Notes: generated by a model not told the origin, from the sequence alone. A DNA stretch of 53,501 bases from Hassallia byssoidea VB512170 (GCF_000817785.2 NZ_JTCM02000039.1:1-53501), one strand, 5' to 3'; positions 32,771-43,019 are shown, counted from the first letter of the stretch. Program-made: numbers and translations.

Positions 32771-33219
32771 AAGTTTAAGCCCCTTGGTTTATATAACCTC
32801 TTGTATGAAGAAATTTTGCAGATACTGATTAATACATTTCAGACAATACTGAATAGACAAGATTGCATAAATAAATATTTTTTGCTTCACGCACAAGCAC
32901 AGCCGACGCTCAGACTGTCGGCTGACGGCAATCAGAACGCATCCTCGACAGAGGCACAGACAAAGAGTATAAAATTATGACTTTTGCAATAAGTGTAATA
33001 AGTATCTCGATAAAATTACAATACCATATCCTCAACGCTCTTAACAGTGAAGAACATAATAAATCTACCATTATAAAATATTATTTATAGTGGCTATTTA
33101 GGAAATTATTCTAATATATTATGGTTGTTTGTTTATTATATGAAAAAGTGTTTCAGTTGTTTTGAGAATGAACAATTTTTAGTATATTATATTCCGGACA
33201 TGGTAATAGAAAAAGCTAT
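32771..33219. other. AT-rich gap with a short repeat remnant
   Basis: No gene is visible. A short GC-rich patch (about 32888-32965: CGCACAAGCACAGCCGACGC, CAGACTGTCGGCTG) resembles the dispersed repeat family; CAGCCGAC pairs with GTCGGCTG across about 13 bases. The remaining sequence is AT-rich and probably holds promoters for the flanking divergent genes. Confidence 0.4.
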
Positions 33220-33606
33220 ATGAATAGGCGAAGCCTTTTAAAACTCAGTTTCCTCACTACTGTCTCTTGGTTCTTTTTCGAGTCATCAGTCAAAGCTTGT
33301 GTCAGTAATCGCGTTCTTGCTCAATTACATCAAAAGCTACTGAATTTACCACAGCTGAAGAATTTCCAAGTCATTGGAGAACGCTACCTCAAGTTGTATC
33401 CAGAGGAGACTCAACTGAAGCACCTGATTGCTGGGTTTAGCGAACTAGTTGTCATCGCAGGAGACTCACAGCTAGAAAATGATTGGTATCGGTGGCTGCA
33501 CTTCAAAATTAAACAAGACTTCAAGCACCGACAAACGGTTCAAATTGATGGGTGGATTTTTTCTAAGACAGAAGCTCAGTTATGTGCTCTAGCGACACGC
33601 TTGTAG
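33220..33606 (+). CDS. Short protein with twin-arginine-like signal, function unknown
   Basis: 128 residues. The N-terminus MNRRSLLKLSFLTTVSWFFF is a twin-arginine-type (RRSLLK) signal followed by a hydrophobic stretch, which suggests Tat export. The mature part is a small helical domain (QLHQKLLNLPQLKNFQVIG, ENDWYRWLHFKIKQDF) that I do not recognise. It lies 127 bases upstream of the MBOAT gene, same strand, so may belong to that acyl-transfer cluster. Confidence 0.6.
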   Translation: MNRRSLLKLSFLTTVSWFFFESSVKACVSNRVLAQLHQKLLNLPQLKNFQVIGERYLKLYPEETQLKHLIAGFSELVVIAGDSQLENDWYRWLHFKIKQDFKHRQTVQIDGWIFSKTEAQLCALATRL

Positions 33607-33732
33607 CCTTCGGCAGTACCTGTTCTCTGCTAATTCTAAATCGATTTTTAGAAAGTTAAATAGTTTCTGGCTTACCTTATTTGCAAGTTTTCTTATGCCA
33701 AACAAACTTGCAATCATCAAAGAAGAACATTT

Positions 33733-35205
33733 ATGCTATTTAATTCTTACGCTTTCATCTTTGTATTTTTACCGATAACACTTATCCTCTTCTTTAGTTT
33801 AGCTAGTTTACGTCTAACGCGGGGGTCTCTTGCCGTCCTCACGCTCGCCTCCCTAGTATTTTATGCTTACTGGAGTTGGGTTTATCTTCCCCTGCTGCTG
33901 ATTTCCATAGTGTTTAACTATCTTATGGGCAAGCGCATAAGCAAAGCCGATCGCGGCAGTAAGCTTTCTCAAATCTTACTGTTAGTGGGGATAGGGGTTA
34001 ACCTAGCCCTGCTAGGATACTACAAATATGCGGGCTTTTTTATCAGCTCAATCAACCACTTTAGCCACAGTAACTCGCCTATTCCTGACATCATCCTGCC
34101 GCTGGGCATTTCCTTTTACACCTTCACCCAAACCGCTTACCTAGTAGACACCTATCGCAGTGAAATACAAGATTCCAACTACGACCTGTTAACCTATAGC
34201 CTGTTTGTCACTTTCTTTCCCCACCTAATCGCAGGTCCCATCTTGCATCACAAGGACATGATTCCCCAGTTTCAAAGGCTGCGGAACTTTGTTTTTTCTC
34301 ATGAAAACCTGATGCGGGGTTTAACTTTATTTGTTCTAGGGTTATCCAAGAAATTATTAATTGCCGATAACCTATCGCCTTGGGTAGCGCCTATATTCGA
34401 TCATTCTAGCCACACTACCTTCAGCGAAGCTTGGGTAGGGACTCTCTCTTATGCCTTTCAACTATATTTTGACTTTTCTGGCTACTGTGATATGGCAATT
34501 GGCTTGGGTTGGATGCTGAATATCAACCTGCCAGCAAATTTTAACTCTCCCTACAAAGCAATTTCAATCAGTGACTTCTGGCTGCGTTGGCACATCACCC
34601 TATCCAACTTCCTGCGCGATTATCTCTATATCCCCTTGGGGGCTAATCGCTTGGGAGAAGTTCGCCAGTATCTTAATCTGATGATTACCATGCTGCTGGC
34701 TGGACTGTGGCACGGTGCCAACTGGACGTTTGTGGTGTTTGGTGGTCTGCATGGGGCGTATCTGTGCGTTGACCAGTGGTGGCGCAAGCAGGAGATTTCC
34801 TTACCGAAGTGGTTGGCGTGGAGCGTGACTTTTGTAGCTTTGTTGTTCAGCTTGGTGTTTTTTCGAGCGCACACCGTCGGGGATGCGATCGCACTTTTGC
34901 AAGTCATGATAGGGTTTAAAGGAATTGTGTTGCCGTTTAACCCACAGGGCTACTTTTCTGTGTTAACCCACTTTGGGGTGCAGTTGCAGGAGTGGAGTTT
35001 TTTCGCATACCTGCCACCTCCTGAGGAACAAAGCATTGGGAAACTGATCGGACTGTTGCTAGTGGTAACTTTGTTGCCCAATACGCTGCAAATTATGGAA
35101 TGGGTTCAACCGACTTGGCGGTGGGCAACTGTGGTGGGTATTCTCAGCGGATTTTGTTTTCTGTCACTCAACCACGTAGCTGAATTTCTTTACTTCCAGT
35201 TTTAA
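33733..35205 (+). CDS. MBOAT-family membrane O-acyltransferase (AlgI/DltB-like)
   Basis: 490 residues, polytopic. The MBOAT catalytic region is clear: LPLGISFYTF, FFPHLIAGPILH, FWLRWHITLSNFLRDYLYIP and the catalytic-histidine motif LLAGLWHGANW. The family transfers acyl groups from cytoplasmic donors to acceptors on the outer face (AlgI acetyl, DltB D-alanyl). It starts at ATG 33733. Twelve bases after its stop begins the FAAL-ACP-SGNH gene, whose domains match the donor-loading and periplasmic partners such an enzyme needs. Confidence 0.9.
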   Translation: MLFNSYAFIFVFLPITLILFFSLASLRLTRGSLAVLTLASLVFYAYWSWVYLPLLLISIVFNYLMGKRISKADRGSKLSQILLLVGIGVNLALLGYYKYAGFFISSINHFSHSNSPIPDIILPLGISFYTFTQTAYLVDTYRSEIQDSNYDLLTYSLFVTFFPHLIAGPILHHKDMIPQFQRLRNFVFSHENLMRGLTLFVLGLSKKLLIADNLSPWVAPIFDHSSHTTFSEAWVGTLSYAFQLYFDFSGYCDMAIGLGWMLNINLPANFNSPYKAISISDFWLRWHITLSNFLRDYLYIPLGANRLGEVRQYLNLMITMLLAGLWHGANWTFVVFGGLHGAYLCVDQWWRKQEISLPKWLAWSVTFVALLFSLVFFRAHTVGDAIALLQVMIGFKGIVLPFNPQGYFSVLTHFGVQLQEWSFFAYLPPPEEQSIGKLIGLLLVVTLLPNTLQIMEWVQPTWRWATVVGILSGFCFLSLNHVAEFLYFQF

Positions 35206-35217
35206 AGCAGAAAATCG

Positions 35218-38200
35218 ATGTTAGCAAAACCCGTACTCAAATTCTCGACATTAGTAGAGCTATTGCACAAAAGAGCCTTTGACCAGTCTGACCGCACAGC
35301 TTATACATTTCTAGAAGATGGAAACACAGAAGCCGGACACCTAACATATCATCAGCTCTGGCGACGCGCCCAATCGATAGCCGCTCAGTTGCAGTCCCTT
35401 ACCGCCACAGGCTCTCGAGCCTTGCTGCTTTACCCGCAGGGGTTGGAATTCATTGCTGCCTTTTGCGGTTGCCTGTATGCAGGAGTCATCGCCATCCCCG
35501 CGCCGCCACCCGATCCCACGCGACTGAAGCGAACCTTACCCAGACTTGAGGCGATCGCCCTCAATGCTGGAGCCACCCTGGTGCTGACCACTTCCCACCT
35601 CATGACTCAGCTTGAGGAAAACTCCTCACAGATAAAAGAATTCCCAGCCGACCACTGGCTTTGCACCGACAAGATTACAGAAGAATTAGCCCAAGAATGG
35701 CAACAACCAGAAATCAGCAGCGACACCCTAGCCTACCTCCAGTACACCTCCGGCTCCACCTCGACCCCCAAGGGAGTGATGGTCAGCCACGGCAACCTGA
35801 TGCACCATGCAACTTCCCTCCAAAAAGCGTGCGAATACACATCGGACAGCATCACCGTGACCTGGATGCCGTACTTCCACGATTATGGATTGGTTCAAGG
35901 CATGATCTTACCGCTTTACACAGGTACTCCCTGCTACCTGATGTCGCCCTTTTCCTTTATCAGGCGTCCGTTCCACTGGCTATTAGCAATTTCCCGTTAT
36001 CGAGCAACCCACAGCCAAGCACCGAATTTTGCTTACGACCAGTGTATTCGTCGGATTACAGCCTCCCAACGCACTCAACTAAATTTGAGTAGTTGGCAAG
36101 CCGCAGGCAACGCCGCTGAACCCATCAATCCTCTAGTGGTGCAAGAGTTTATTGAAACCTTTGCACCCTGCGGTTTCCGTGCTGAAGCCTTTGCACCGGC
36201 TTACGGACTTGCGGAAGCTACTCTGTTGGTTTCCAGCAGTCCGATAAGTTCACCTCCCGTGTATTGCACCCTTGAGGCGGCATCCCTAGAAAAAAATCGG
36301 GTAGTTGAGGCAACCGAACCTCAGGAAATGGTACGGACGATACCAGGATGCGGTCGCTTAGTAGGCGATACGAAAGTAGTCATTGCCAATCCTGACAATT
36401 TGACTCAGTGTGAGCCGGATGAAGTGGGCGAGATTTGGGTGTCAGACCCCAGTGTGGCACTAGGCTACTGGCAGCGCAACGAAGAAACCGAGAAAACCTT
36501 TCGAGCACAACTGCGAGACACACAAGAAGAACCCTTTTTGCGTACTGGCGACCTGGGATTCATCAAAGACGGTGAGTTGTTCGTCACGGGGCGAATTAAA
36601 GATTTAATCATCATCTTGGGGAGGAATTATTATCCCCAGGATATTGAATTCACTGTAGAACGAAGTCACAATGCCATTCGACCCAATGGTGGGGCGGCAT
36701 TTTCCGTCGAGGTGAATGGCGAAGAGCGACTGATAATTGTTCAAGAAATCGAACGCGGTCAATTGCGGAATCTGGATACGGATGAAGCGATCGAGTCAAT
36801 CCGTCAGGCAGTGGCACAAGAACACGAACTGCCAGTTTATGCCATAGTGCTAATTAAAGGTGGAAGCATTCCTAAGACTTCCAGCGGTAAAATCCAGCGC
36901 CGCGCTTGTCAGAGTGCGTTTCTTAGCGGTACTCTCGATGTCGTAGCTCAGTGGATGTCCAATCTGAACGGCGTTTGTGCAGAAACAGCGGCTACTCGTG
37001 AAACGGTCGAGTTGTTGCCAAAAAGCACCCCCATACAAAAAAAAATCGCCGCGATTTGGGCAAATTGCCTGGTTTTGCCACAAGTTGGACTTTATGACAA
37101 CTTCTTTATCCTGGGGGGACATTCTCTTCATGCGGTGCAAATTATCTCTGAAGTGGGTGAAGCCTTCTCCATAGATTTGCCCCCAAGCCAACTGTTGGAA
37201 TCCCCTACCGTAGCCAGTCTATCAGCGCAGGTAGAGGCAGCTGTCACACGCAAACGGCAACAGACTCAACACAAGAAAAAAGGCTTGAGAACTTACCAGC
37301 AATTTTATTGGGTTGTGGTGAGTGTTGTCTTGTTGCTTGTCTTGTCGATCGCCTCGTTCAACTGGGTAGTTGACCCCTATGGAGTGTTGAATAGCCCAAT
37401 TGTTCAAGGATTTAATCAGTTAAAACCAGAACAGATACACCATGAAAGACTCTTTAAAGCGATCGAGATTATCCACCTCAAGCCCCAAATAATTTTTTTT
37501 GGAACATCCAGAACTAAGCGGGGCTTAGATCCGAGGCATCCAATTTTTCATGACCAAAATGCCTATAATCTCGCAATGGCTGGAGCAACCATGTATGAAA
37601 TCAGGCGTTATTTTAACCACGTACTGGCTAATCAACCTAATCTTAAGCAAGTAGTTCTCGGACTTGATTATATTTCATTTGCTATGAATGAAAAATTTCA
37701 AGATGATTTTGATGAGGGAAGATTAGAGCAAAAAAGGATTACCCTGAAAGACTTAATCAGTGTTCTGTTTTCCACAGATGCTTTTGAAGACAGTCTTAAG
37801 ACCCTAGCTAAAAACTTGAGCCACTCAAAATCACAGAAGTATAGCTTTTTCAAAGGCTTAGAAATTATTGACGATCAAAAAGAGCTTCCCGGTTCTTTTC
37901 AAAATTTTATTCAGGGGGGAGTTTACCCTTTAAGAAAAAAGGATAAATATCTGCTATCAAAAGAACAATTAAAGGAATTGAAAAGTTTAATTGAAATCTG
38001 CCAGTCAATAAATATAGACCTAAAACTATTTATTTCGCCGATTCATGCAACACTGTTAGAAGTTTATCGCGTAAGAGATGAGTGGTCAGAAATTGAACGC
38101 TGGCTGCGATCAATTGTTAAACTGACTGATGTTTGGGATTTCTCTAGCTACAACAGCATCACGACAGAAGAAATCAAAAACCAGATGCAATATTACTTAG

Positions 38201-38406
38201 ACTATTCCCATTATCGAAAAGAAGTGGGTAATTTAATACTGAACCGTATATTCGATTTTCAACAAGAAACGGTGCCAAGAGATTTCGGAGTTATCATCAC
38301 TCCTGATAATATTGAGTCTCATTTGGCTCAAATCAATACTGACCATGCAGCGTGGGCAAAAAACCATCCCCAACTAGTAAAGTTAGCGCAGGATTTACAG
38401 AAATAG
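35218..38406 (+). CDS. Fatty-acyl-AMP ligase-ACP-membrane-SGNH fusion
   Basis: 1062 residues. About 1-580: fatty-acyl-AMP ligase, with YTSGSTSTPKGVMVSHGN, WMPYFHDYGLVQG, PNFAYDQC, and LRTGDLGFIK; the FAAL type adenylates fatty acids without CoA. About 600-680: acyl carrier domain with the phosphopantetheine serine in LGGHSLHA (~636). About 694-712: a transmembrane helix (WVVVSVVLLLVLSIASFNW). About 720-1062: SGNH/DltD-like domain with GTSRTKRG (~761) and C-terminal DYSHY (~995). Together with the adjacent MBOAT these correspond to DltA, DltC, DltD and DltB roles, with fatty acids in place of D-alanine. The acceptor is unknown; a surface polysaccharide is a reasonable guess. Confidence 0.88.
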   Translation: MLAKPVLKFSTLVELLHKRAFDQSDRTAYTFLEDGNTEAGHLTYHQLWRRAQSIAAQLQSLTATGSRALLLYPQGLEFIAAFCGCLYAGVIAIPAPPPDPTRLKRTLPRLEAIALNAGATLVLTTSHLMTQLEENSSQIKEFPADHWLCTDKITEELAQEWQQPEISSDTLAYLQYTSGSTSTPKGVMVSHGNLMHHATSLQKACEYTSDSITVTWMPYFHDYGLVQGMILPLYTGTPCYLMSPFSFIRRPFHWLLAISRYRATHSQAPNFAYDQCIRRITASQRTQLNLSSWQAAGNAAEPINPLVVQEFIETFAPCGFRAEAFAPAYGLAEATLLVSSSPISSPPVYCTLEAASLEKNRVVEATEPQEMVRTIPGCGRLVGDTKVVIANPDNLTQCEPDEVGEIWVSDPSVALGYWQRNEETEKTFRAQLRDTQEEPFLRTGDLGFIKDGELFVTGRIKDLIIILGRNYYPQDIEFTVERSHNAIRPNGGAAFSVEVNGEERLIIVQEIERGQLRNLDTDEAIESIRQAVAQEHELPVYAIVLIKGGSIPKTSSGKIQRRACQSAFLSGTLDVVAQWMSNLNGVCAETAATRETVELLPKSTPIQKKIAAIWANCLVLPQVGLYDNFFILGGHSLHAVQIISEVGEAFSIDLPPSQLLESPTVASLSAQVEAAVTRKRQQTQHKKKGLRTYQQFYWVVVSVVLLLVLSIASFNWVVDPYGVLNSPIVQGFNQLKPEQIHHERLFKAIEIIHLKPQIIFFGTSRTKRGLDPRHPIFHDQNAYNLAMAGATMYEIRRYFNHVLANQPNLKQVVLGLDYISFAMNEKFQDDFDEGRLEQKRITLKDLISVLFSTDAFEDSLKTLAKNLSHSKSQKYSFFKGLEIIDDQKELPGSFQNFIQGGVYPLRKKDKYLLSKEQLKELKSLIEICQSINIDLKLFISPIHATLLEVYRVRDEWSEIERWLRSIVKLTDVWDFSSYNSITTEEIKNQMQYYLDYSHYRKEVGNLILNRIFDFQQETVPRDFGVIITPDNIESHLAQINTDHAAWAKNHPQLVKLAQDLQK

Positions 38407-38475
38407 AACATAAAAACCCCATCTTTTAAACTAAGACTTACGCACTCTTTCAGGGAATAACGAACCGCAAAGGCA

Positions 38476-38517
38476 CGTTCGCGAAGCGTCTCGTTCACGA
38501 AGTGTCTCCGAAGGAGA
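38476..38517 (-). repeat. Dispersed repeat TCTCC-GGAGACGCT family, copy 3
   Basis: On the minus strand TCTCC TTC GGAGACACTTCGTGAACGAG and then GCTTCGCGAACG, a close match to the copies at 22160 and 22550. It lies in the gap before the GMC oxidoreductase and falsely extends that gene's frame upstream. Confidence 0.7.
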
Positions 38518-38591
38518 AGAGAAGGACACGAAGTAATAAGAGTTTGAGAGAGTTTTTGCGTAAGTCCTATAAACGTAAGGTAATAATTATT

Positions 38592-40154
38592 ATGCATATT
38601 GATGCAAGAACATTAGAGAATAACACTTTGATAAATGGCGATTTATGTATCATTGGTGCTGGTGCGGCAGGAATTAGTATTGCACGCGAGTTCATAGGTA
38701 CTCCTTACAAGGTGATTCTTTTAGAGAGTGGTGGGTTTGACTATGATGAGGAAACCCAGTCTCTTTATGAGGGTAAAAACATTGGCTTGCCCTATTTTTC
38801 CTTAGATCAAGCTCGGTTACGCTTTTTTGGTGGAGCGACAAACCACTGGCAAGGAATGTGTGCCCCGCTTGACCCGATTGACTTTGAGAAACGTGACTGG
38901 ATACCATACAGCGGCTGGCCAATCAGTTGGTCAGATTTAGATCCCTACTATTCTCGCGCCCAGAAGGTGTGTGAATTGGGACCCTATCGGTACGACATGG
39001 AATTCTGGGAACAGCAGGAGCGAGACTTAAATAGGCTGCCGTTAGATCCATCAACAATTTCTTACAAAATTTTTCAATACAGTCCGCCAACGCGCTTTGG
39101 TCAAGTGTATCGAGAGTCCTTGCTCACAGCAAATAATATAGTGCTGTGGACTTATGCTAATGTCACAGCAATTGAGACAACTACTAACGCAGCAAGGGTA
39201 ACGGGATTACGCATTAAGTGTCTCAACGGCAAAGAACATCAAGTTGTTTCCCGGTACTACGTGCTTGCTTGTGGGGCGATAGAGAATGCGCGGTTATTGT
39301 TAGTTTCAAATCAGATTGAACACCAGGGATTAGGAAATCGGCACGATCTAGTGGGGCGTTTTTTTATGGAACACATCCACGTAGGTTCTGCCCGTTTGCT
39401 GGTGTCAGCCTCGTTTCCTTTACAATATGTGGCTGATATAGGGTTCCAAGAGAAGGTACACTTAAGAGTGAGCGAGCAGTTGCAACGAAAACGTAAACTG
39501 TTGAATTGCGCCTTTGATTTGTACGCAACAGACCTTTTCCCAGCTGACTACTTCGACTATTCACAACATGAGGTATCGAAGGAAGAGATAAAGCTTTATT
39601 TGTCAGCACTACAAACCCTCAAAGATAGTTTTTGGGTGGATAAACGCGATCGCTTGCAGTCTCTAGACGATCCGATTGGGGTAGGGACTCGCGAACTGAT
39701 TGTTTTTGCTGCACTAGAGCAGGTTCCTAACCCGGCTTCACGAGTCACTCTAGATCGAGAGAAAGATAAGCTAGGTATTCACAAGAGCCAGTTAGATTGG
39801 CGTTTCACAGACCTAGAACGACGGACTATAGAAGAAGCCACTCAACTCATGGGTTATGAAATCGGGCGATCGCAATTAGGGCGTCTGCAAATATTTGACT
39901 GGCTAACTCAAGAAACTCATTCTTGGCCTCAATTTCCTGAAGTTTTGAGAGGAGGATACCATCACATGGGTACCACGCGCATGAGCGATAATCCTCATAG
40001 TGGCGTTGTCAACTCTAACTGTCAGGTTTATGGAGTTAGCAACCTATATATTGCTGGGTCATCTGTGTATCCCACTGCTGGTACAGCTAACCCAACCCTA
40101 ACCCTAGTTGCACTGGCGATCAGGCTAGCGGAGCATCTCAAGGGGCTGCTTTAA
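38592..40154 (+). CDS. GMC-family FAD-dependent oxidoreductase
   Basis: 520 residues. FAD-binding GxGxxG motif in LCIIGAGAAGISIA, followed by VILLESGG, FFGGATNHWQGMC and the C-terminal GMC signature with GGYHHMGTTRM and SNLYIAGSSVYPTAGTANPT. The active-site histidine pair region HHMGTTRM is present. Family members oxidise alcohols, sugars or sterols. Start is the ATG at 38592; the frame runs back to 38502 only through a repeat. It overlaps the convergent sulfotransferase by 17 bases. Its substrate is not evident from context. Confidence 0.88.
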   Translation: MHIDARTLENNTLINGDLCIIGAGAAGISIAREFIGTPYKVILLESGGFDYDEETQSLYEGKNIGLPYFSLDQARLRFFGGATNHWQGMCAPLDPIDFEKRDWIPYSGWPISWSDLDPYYSRAQKVCELGPYRYDMEFWEQQERDLNRLPLDPSTISYKIFQYSPPTRFGQVYRESLLTANNIVLWTYANVTAIETTTNAARVTGLRIKCLNGKEHQVVSRYYVLACGAIENARLLLVSNQIEHQGLGNRHDLVGRFFMEHIHVGSARLLVSASFPLQYVADIGFQEKVHLRVSEQLQRKRKLLNCAFDLYATDLFPADYFDYSQHEVSKEEIKLYLSALQTLKDSFWVDKRDRLQSLDDPIGVGTRELIVFAALEQVPNPASRVTLDREKDKLGIHKSQLDWRFTDLERRTIEEATQLMGYEIGRSQLGRLQIFDWLTQETHSWPQFPEVLRGGYHHMGTTRMSDNPHSGVVNSNCQVYGVSNLYIAGSSVYPTAGTANPTLTLVALAIRLAEHLKGLL

Positions 40155-41283
40155 CGGTAAGCTCATCTGGTACATCATATTGCCATTTTTCAATTGTAAA
40201 TCTCCATTGTTCAGTAATCTTTTTTATCGTTTCTTCATCTAAAGTGTACTTATTTGTTTCATAGTTAGCCTGAGATTGAATATATTTTTTGAATTCAGCT
40301 TCTGCTTGTTCAAAGCTAGGAAGGTTAAATTGAGCATATACCTGCTTGAGGTATTCGATTTCGTTGCCAATAAAATCTTCATATTTAATTTCAATCAAGT
40401 TTTCTGGCGGGAGAGAATTCTTATCAACTAGAAATTTTTGCATCATTTGTTTATAGATAAAAATTATATTTTCCTCTAGTTCCGCTTCATTTATCGTCTG
40501 AAACCCAAGAACTCGCACGAGTTTTTTATACAGTGTGTTTGTGGAAGCATAAATACTGTATGGATTTCGGTAAAGGTGAATGAATTTTGCGTCTGGAAAC
40601 ATTTCCAATAAAATTTTTATTCTGGCTGTATTTATGGGATTTTTGAGAATAAGTCGTTTTCCATTAACAGCCAATGTTATTCGCTTTAAATTTTTTATGT
40701 ATGCTCTTTTCCATTCAGTTTTTATCCGGTCATCAACACCTTCAAATAATACAAATTTCTGGAAAATTTTTCTCATATTATTAGGAAAATAAAACCACGT
40801 ATAAAAAGAATAAGGACAGGCATTTGCTAAAGGAAATTCTTCCTCCGCAGGAGAATTAGCATACATCATTACCTCGTCAGATATTCTTTTTCTGGGATAG
40901 TTTGAGTCTGCCCAACGTTTAGCTAATTCTGGGCTGCTCAGAAAGATTTCCGATCCCCTCATAGCTTGCCAATTTTCTAGATATCCTAGATTGGGATCTC
41001 GACTCATTAAATATTGGAAATAAGTTGTTCCACTGCGGGGATGCCCAAGAATAAATATAGGCGGTAGCTCAATTTCTAATTCGGCAATCTTTTGAGAAAA
41101 CTTGACGTTCTCAAAAATCTTTAAAGGAATGGTCAAAAAACTTGCAGTTGCTGCTGATAACGCTTGGGGTAAATATTCTCTATCTACACCCCCATTCCAG
41201 AGAAACAATTTCATCAAACTAATAAACGAGCTACCTGCTAGGGGGTGTTGTTCAACGGCAGTAATACGTTGTTTAGATTTCAT
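40138..41283 (-). CDS. PAPS-dependent sulfotransferase
   Basis: 381 residues. 5'-phosphosulfate loop LGHPRSGTTYFQ (80-90) and a 3'-phosphate-binding region with FIHLYRNPYSIY. These are the two signatures of the sulfotransferase fold. It uses PAPS to sulfate hydroxyl groups, here probably a polysaccharide or lipid. An APS kinase that makes PAPS lies at 49108-49665. Ends overlap the GMC gene by 17 bases; it is upstream of no other gene on its strand within 95 bases. Confidence 0.88.
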   Translation of the reverse strand: MKSKQRITAVEQHPLAGSSFISLMKLFLWNGGVDREYLPQALSAATASFLTIPLKIFENVKFSQKIAELEIELPPIFILGHPRSGTTYFQYLMSRDPNLGYLENWQAMRGSEIFLSSPELAKRWADSNYPRKRISDEVMMYANSPAEEEFPLANACPYSFYTWFYFPNNMRKIFQKFVLFEGVDDRIKTEWKRAYIKNLKRITLAVNGKRLILKNPINTARIKILLEMFPDAKFIHLYRNPYSIYASTNTLYKKLVRVLGFQTINEAELEENIIFIYKQMMQKFLVDKNSLPPENLIEIKYEDFIGNEIEYLKQVYAQFNLPSFEQAEAEFKKYIQSQANYETNKYTLDEETIKKITEQWRFTIEKWQYDVPDELTVKAAP

Positions 41284-41378
41284 CAGATTGCTCTTCTTCG
41301 CTCACGAATAGTGGGTCTAATTGTTGATAATTATAAGTTTTTTCGCTTAACTTACTTCTCCAATTTCAAAAAAATTTT

Positions 41379-43019
41379 CTATTTTTTATGAATTTTTTCG
41401 ACTTTCCACAGTTCTGTTACTGGCTCGTCAATCAACCTGAATGAATAGGTTTTATCCTCCTTAAATCGAGCAATCAAGTTTTTGCCAATAGTACTATCAT
41501 TCAAAAAGATATTGCTGGCTTCTTGGGGGAGGAGTGGCAGATGGTCACGTTGTGCAGTTAGTAAATTTATTTTTGAATTTAAAAGATGACTTAAAGTTAG
41601 CATGTGTCCGATATTATAAAAATCGTTGCTACTTAATAATAAAGTATTCTCGAATTTATTGATATATTTAGCCGTTGCTACCAAAGATTGACTACCTTCT
41701 TGTAGCCACCAAGTATCAGCTTTAAAAAAACTCACATCTGAGACTAGTCCAGCCAACAGAAATCCAACCATTAAACATTGCCCAACTTTTTGCTTCCAGT
41801 GCTTCTCAGAGAAGATATAGACACCTAAAACATAAGCCAAAGCAATTTGGATGCTGAGGTATAAAGGCATTTGATACCGAACATTAGTAGAGCGAATTCC
41901 CCCCGCAATCAGGTCGGGTAGCAGCAAGCAGAGAGATGGAACCGCTCCTAACAAAATCAGAAACAAACTAACTCTATTTAATCTTTTTTTAGATAAAAAA
42001 TACACTAATATTATTAAAACTAGAGAAAATATTCCAGCCATAACGCTGTAATATGTATGACTTGTTTCCCAAAATAATTCATTCCTCCAAGGCTTATACG
42101 AACTAAAGTTAATATCAAAAAATATTCGAGTGATGTGAGTCATAAAAATAGCAATTAAATTGAAAGGATTATCTAATTTATAGAATGAGAAATGGGACGT
42201 TTGCTGTTGGGCTGTGCTGATATGAGTAATGAGGACAAATATCCAAGGAAGAAAAATAAATAACCCAACTGTAGTTCCCAAGAGATAATTGGCAAGGGTT
42301 TTGTTAAAGCGAAAGCGTTGTTGAGAAGCCACATAAATGCCATGAGCCATTGCTACTAAAGCAGTGAATAAATGGGTATACAATCCCACAGCTAGGGTCA
42401 GGGCATATATTGCCCAGTTCAAGAAAGTTTCCCGTCGGATACTTCGCAACAAGGCAGCACTGCATACTAGAATTGTTACCATCCACAAACCGTACTGGCG
42501 TGCCTCTTGAGCGAAGAAAATCTCTAAGGGAGAAACAGCCACAATTGCGATCGCCACCCATCCCACAATTGGGGACTCGAACAACTCTAGACACAGCCAA
42601 TACACGCTCTGGAATATCAACAGACCGATCGCCGCTGATAAACTCCTCAGTCTGGCTGGTGAATCTCCAAATAGTTGCGCCCACAATCTCACCATCGCAT
42701 AATACAAAGGGGGATGCTGCGGGTCTGAGGTCATTAAATAGCGAACCGTGTCATTGATGCCTCGGTCTGGATCAAGGTGTTGATATTTATCCAAGGCAGC
42801 AACAGGAATTATGCGCTCATTAAAGACTTCGTGTCGAACCTCGGATACGGTATGACCTGAAATTGCCAAGGATGTAAAAGCTTCATCGTACCATATAGCT
42901 TTTTGTCCTAGATGTGCAAAGCGAAAGAAGATGCCTAACCCGATTAGGAAAATTACCAATATTTTTAACCAAATCGGGGGAATTTGCTTAACTATTGTGG
43001 ACGGTTTTTCTGGGTTCAT
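41379..43019 (-). CDS. GT39/ArnT-type membrane glycosyltransferase
   Basis: 546 residues with about ten to twelve membrane helices. Family features: WYDEAFTSL with the catalytic-type Asp-Glu pair, DPQHPPLYY in the first large loop, RSLSAAIGLL, and a C-terminal soluble tail. These enzymes transfer sugars from polyprenyl-phosphate donors at the outer face. It lies between the sulfotransferase and the chlorophyll-MFS fusion on the same strand. Confidence 0.82.
   Translation of the reverse strand: MNPEKPSTIVKQIPPIWLKILVIFLIGLGIFFRFAHLGQKAIWYDEAFTSLAISGHTVSEVRHEVFNERIIPVAALDKYQHLDPDRGINDTVRYLMTSDPQHPPLYYAMVRLWAQLFGDSPARLRSLSAAIGLLIFQSVYWLCLELFESPIVGWVAIAIVAVSPLEIFFAQEARQYGLWMVTILVCSAALLRSIRRETFLNWAIYALTLAVGLYTHLFTALVAMAHGIYVASQQRFRFNKTLANYLLGTTVGLFIFLPWIFVLITHISTAQQQTSHFSFYKLDNPFNLIAIFMTHITRIFFDINFSSYKPWRNELFWETSHTYYSVMAGIFSLVLIILVYFLSKKRLNRVSLFLILLGAVPSLCLLLPDLIAGGIRSTNVRYQMPLYLSIQIALAYVLGVYIFSEKHWKQKVGQCLMVGFLLAGLVSDVSFFKADTWWLQEGSQSLVATAKYINKFENTLLLSSNDFYNIGHMLTLSHLLNSKINLLTAQRDHLPLLPQEASNIFLNDSTIGKNLIARFKEDKTYSFRLIDEPVTELWKVEKIHKK

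Noticed and set aside
38502-38591. Upstream extension of the GMC oxidoreductase
   Set aside because: The extra 30 codons are made of a dispersed repeat; the conserved start is at 38592.
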